Origin: CAZIWX01 sp964543125
Lineage (GTDB): Bacteria > Fidelibacterota > UBA8477
Direction: 5' to 3'
NCBI GenBank assembly: GCA_964543125.1
Contig: CAZIWX010000093.1
Location: forward strand, 1 to 9,607
Length of the DNA: 9,607 nucleotides
In this document: piece by piece, positions 7,774 through 9,607 of the stretch
Layout: each line of letters starts with the position of its first letter
Numbering within the stretch: position 1 is the stretch's first letter
Notes under the pieces: model-generated
Database searches by the model: none
What the model saw: only the letters and a program-made list of their open reading frames with translations
Told to the model about the DNA's origin: nothing
Position numbers and translations under genes: made by a program

Positions 7774-9234
7774 ATGTCTTTCTTCAGAACCCTGACCTTT
7801 AAATTGTCAGCCGTTCTCGTCCTGTTTTTCTGTGTGAATGGAATTGTTCTGGTGCTCTGGGATCAATATGATCTGCTCCAGGGTCTGAAATACGATACAC
7901 AGGTCGCCTATGCCGCGGAAGGCCGCGATTTAGCCGAAACACTGGCGCCAATAATTGCTGATCCTGAAGCCACCCAATCTTATCTCGATTCAGTGGCTTT
8001 TTATTATCCCGGCATGGAGCTCTTTGTTTTGGATACCACGGGCGCGATTCTTATGCATGCCAGTGATGTACCCTCGCATTTGATCCGTCCCCGGATATCC
8101 ATGGCTCCGATTTATCGCTTCCTGAATGCCTCGGAAGCCGATTATCCCATTGATGTGGATATTCCTACGAGTAAAGACCTTGAATTTGTATTTTCAGCAG
8201 CGCCCATCCCGGAAAGTACACAGCCATATTATGTCTTAGTAACCTTTGTGGGAGGTGGTGACGACCCGGAACTGACCTTTTGGGACAAATACGGTAACTT
8301 ATTGCTGCGAACCATTTTATTTTCCCTGGGCATTGCGGCTATAACGGGGTTGATCACCTGGTGGGGTTTTACTCGCCGGGTAAACCGGGCTGCCAATAGC
8401 GTGCGTCGCTATAAAAGCGGTGACAATCGTGTAAAAATCACAGACAATCGGAAAGATGAACTGGCCCAGGTAGCCACCGCATTTAATGAAATGGTGGATC
8501 GCGTCAATCGGATTGTAGATGAATTGGTTGAGAAGGAAAAATCCAGAAGTGAGTTGGTTGCCACCGTATCTCATGAATTACAGACGCCGTTAACCGTTAT
8601 TCAGGGCAACATCGAGACTTTGGTGTTACATCAGAAACAGATGGATGAACCGACGCGTGGTCAAAAGTTGAGCACCATACATGATCAAATAAACCACCTG
8701 AGTAATTTGATTGGCGACTTGTTTGTACTTTCGATTCTGGACACGGGCCAAATGAAAATCAACCGGGAGGCATTTTTACTCTCCGAATTAACCGAAAGCA
8801 CGCTGAACGAATATGAGGATCTGGTAAAAAAGAAGCCCCTCACCATTCAACGTGAATTCCAAATGCCGCCGGAGCCGGTGGATGCCGACCCGATCCGCAT
8901 TCGGCAGGTGATCCGCAACCTGGTCAGCAATGCGGTGAAATTCACTCCCCCGGGTGGGACGATTACATTTCGAACCCTGGTAAATGAGAATTCTATAAAC
9001 TTTGTTATTCAAGACACCGGTATTGGCATTCCAAAAGATGAATTTGAACACATATTTAGCAGCTTTTATCGTTCAAAGTCACATACCGCCCAGCAGGTAA
9101 AGGGAACCGGACTCGGTTTGGCAATCTGCCAAAAGATTCTGAAACTCCACGACTCCAAATTAATCCTGGAGAGTGAAGAAGGTGTCGGAACAACTTTCTC
9201 ATTTAATCTTCAACGCTATCGATCCGGCGAATAA
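7774..9234 (+). CDS. Membrane sensor histidine kinase (HAMP-HisKA-HATPase_c)
   Basis: This 486-residue inner-membrane kinase is probably the partner of the regulator just upstream. By residue: TM1 about 10-29; an extracytoplasmic sensor region about 30-170 with a PAS/Cache-like strand pattern (PGMELFVLDTTGAILMHAS); TM2 about 176-198; HAMP about 199-250; HisKA with H-box SHELQTPL and phospho-acceptor H267; N-box RQVIRNLVSNAVKFTPPGG; G1 box DTGIGIP 414-420; F box; G2 box GTGLGLAI 444-451. All catalytic boxes are intact. ATG 7774 was chosen because it gives a compact N-terminus just ahead of TM1. An in-frame GTG at 7753 would add seven residues, and neither start has a clear Shine-Dalgarno sequence. 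The signal it senses cannot be read from the sequence. It is followed after 6 bp by a thioredoxin-fold gene. Confidence 0.96.
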   Translation: MSFFRTLTFKLSAVLVLFFCVNGIVLVLWDQYDLLQGLKYDTQVAYAAEGRDLAETLAPIIADPEATQSYLDSVAFYYPGMELFVLDTTGAILMHASDVPSHLIRPRISMAPIYRFLNASEADYPIDVDIPTSKDLEFVFSAAPIPESTQPYYVLVTFVGGGDDPELTFWDKYGNLLLRTILFSLGIAAITGLITWWGFTRRVNRAANSVRRYKSGDNRVKITDNRKDELAQVATAFNEMVDRVNRIVDELVEKEKSRSELVATVSHELQTPLTVIQGNIETLVLHQKQMDEPTRGQKLSTIHDQINHLSNLIGDLFVLSILDTGQMKINREAFLLSELTESTLNEYEDLVKKKPLTIQREFQMPPEPVDADPIRIRQVIRNLVSNAVKFTPPGGTITFRTLVNENSINFVIQDTGIGIPKDEFEHIFSSFYRSKSHTAQQVKGTGLGLAICQKILKLHDSKLILESEEGVGTTFSFNLQRYRSGE

Positions 9235-9240
9235 TCATCG

Positions 9241-9552
9241 ATGCAAACCAACGAATTTGAAAAACTCATCCTTGACCATGAGCTACTTCTGGCATACTGC
9301 TCAACACCCACCTGCAACGTGTGCCGGGTTCTCAAACCCCGGATCCAGGCATTGATTAGCGAATTACCACCCTGGCACGATGTATATCTGAATACCACCC
9401 GGAGCTCCGAGATCGCCGGACAATATTTGGTATTCGCGGTCCCAACCCTCATCTTGTTTGTTCAAGGCCGGGAAGTGTACCGGTTTAGCCGGTATTTTAG
9501 CCTGAATGAACTAGCTCGCCAGTTGGAGCGCTATTGTTCGTTCCTGGCCTAG
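9241..9552 (+). CDS. Small thioredoxin-family protein with CNVC active site
   Basis: This 103-residue protein has no signal peptide or membrane segment, so it is probably cytoplasmic. It has the size and layout of a single thioredoxin domain: the redox motif C25-N-V-C28 in STPTCNVCRVLKPRI, and the cis-proline loop at P68 (FAVPTLILF) followed by an FVQGREV turn like that of thioredoxins. The active site is CNVC rather than the CGPC of housekeeping thioredoxin, and a Pro-Thr precedes the first Cys instead of the usual Trp. It is therefore better called thioredoxin-like than Trx. Cysteines also occur at C20 and C99. It begins 6 bp after the kinase stop codon, which suggests translational coupling and a shared transcript. 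A plausible role is disulfide or thiol exchange with an unknown partner; any link to the kinase is inferred from position only. Confidence 0.85.
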   Translation: MQTNEFEKLILDHELLLAYCSTPTCNVCRVLKPRIQALISELPPWHDVYLNTTRSSEIAGQYLVFAVPTLILFVQGREVYRFSRYFSLNELARQLERYCSFLA

Positions 9553-9577
9553 CCAAAGAGCAACGGCCGTTTTAATT

Positions 9578-9607
9578 ATGTTGCTGATTCGGGCCCCGGG
9601 TCAGTCG
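9578..9607 (+). CDS. Possible start of a further gene, cut by the right edge
   Basis: An ATG at 9578 opens a frame that stays open to the last base (MLLIRAPGQS, 10 codons). It lies 25 bp after the thioredoxin-like gene on the same strand, as expected for another operon member. There is no good Shine-Dalgarno sequence at the right distance and ten codons carry no statistical weight. The RAPG string is reminiscent of the N-terminus of GHMP-type kinases, but that is far too little to name it. Confidence 0.22.
   Translation, partial: MLLIRAPGQS

Noticed and set aside
7033..9234. Assigning the two-component pair as PorX/PorY, the known T9SS regulators
   Set aside because: PorX has a receiver plus PglZ-type domain, while this regulator has an OmpR-type winged helix. 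The gene names would be misleading.
9559..9585. Possible hairpin AGCAAC...GTTGCT and palindrome AACGGCCGTT after the thioredoxin-like gene
   Set aside because: The stem is only 6 bp with a long loop and no T tract follows. The palindrome has no loop to form a stable hairpin. Not enough to call a terminator.
1..9607. Search by eye for tRNA, rRNA, CRISPR arrays, insertion sequences, integrases and attachment sites
   Set aside because: Nothing matched. No direct-repeat array, transposase or structural RNA signature was visible, and the coding sequence looks uniform.

Overview
The window reads as part of a bacterial genome from the FCB supergroup, or one of the uncultured phyla close to it (Fidelibacterota/Marinimicrobia, Calditrichota, KSB1 and similar). 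Three things point there. Two very large secreted proteins end in type IX secretion (T9SS) type A sorting domains with the 'YPNPFNP'/'FPNPFNP' signature. One of them carries a dockerin-like calcium-binding pair. The only good promoter match has Bacteroidota architecture (TTTG, 19 bp, TAnnTTTG). The phylum cannot be fixed from this sequence alone. All genes are on the + strand and nearly the whole window is coding.

Layout. Positions 2-2596 hold the 3' part of a gene for a gingipain-like (peptidase C25 fold) surface protein whose start lies off the left edge. A 237-bp gap follows. It contains a branched terminator-like structure (about 2628-2693), a Bacteroidota-type promoter (2768-2798) and a Shine-Dalgarno sequence (2824-2829). 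Positions 2834-7009 hold a second, complete C25-like protein of 1391 residues, a divergent paralog of the first. Close behind it come an OmpR/PhoB-type response regulator (7033-7740), a membrane sensor histidine kinase (7774-9234) and a small thioredoxin-fold protein with a CNVC active site (9241-9552). The gaps between these four genes are 23, 33 and 6 bp, and no convincing terminator or promoter is visible between them. The last 55 bp may contain the start of another gene.

How the parts may work together. The most economical reading is one transcription unit from the 2768 promoter: secreted multidomain protein, regulator, kinase, thioredoxin-like protein. That would tie a surface or secreted protein to its own two-component system. 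The upstream paralog appears to be a separate unit that ends at the terminator.

Most notable point. Both C25-like proteins keep the catalytic cysteine, and the second also keeps the upstream aspartate. In both, the position of the gingipain catalytic histidine (the H of NYTGHG) is tryptophan (NYRGW). They may be pseudo-proteases used for display or binding, or a subfamily with a rearranged active site.
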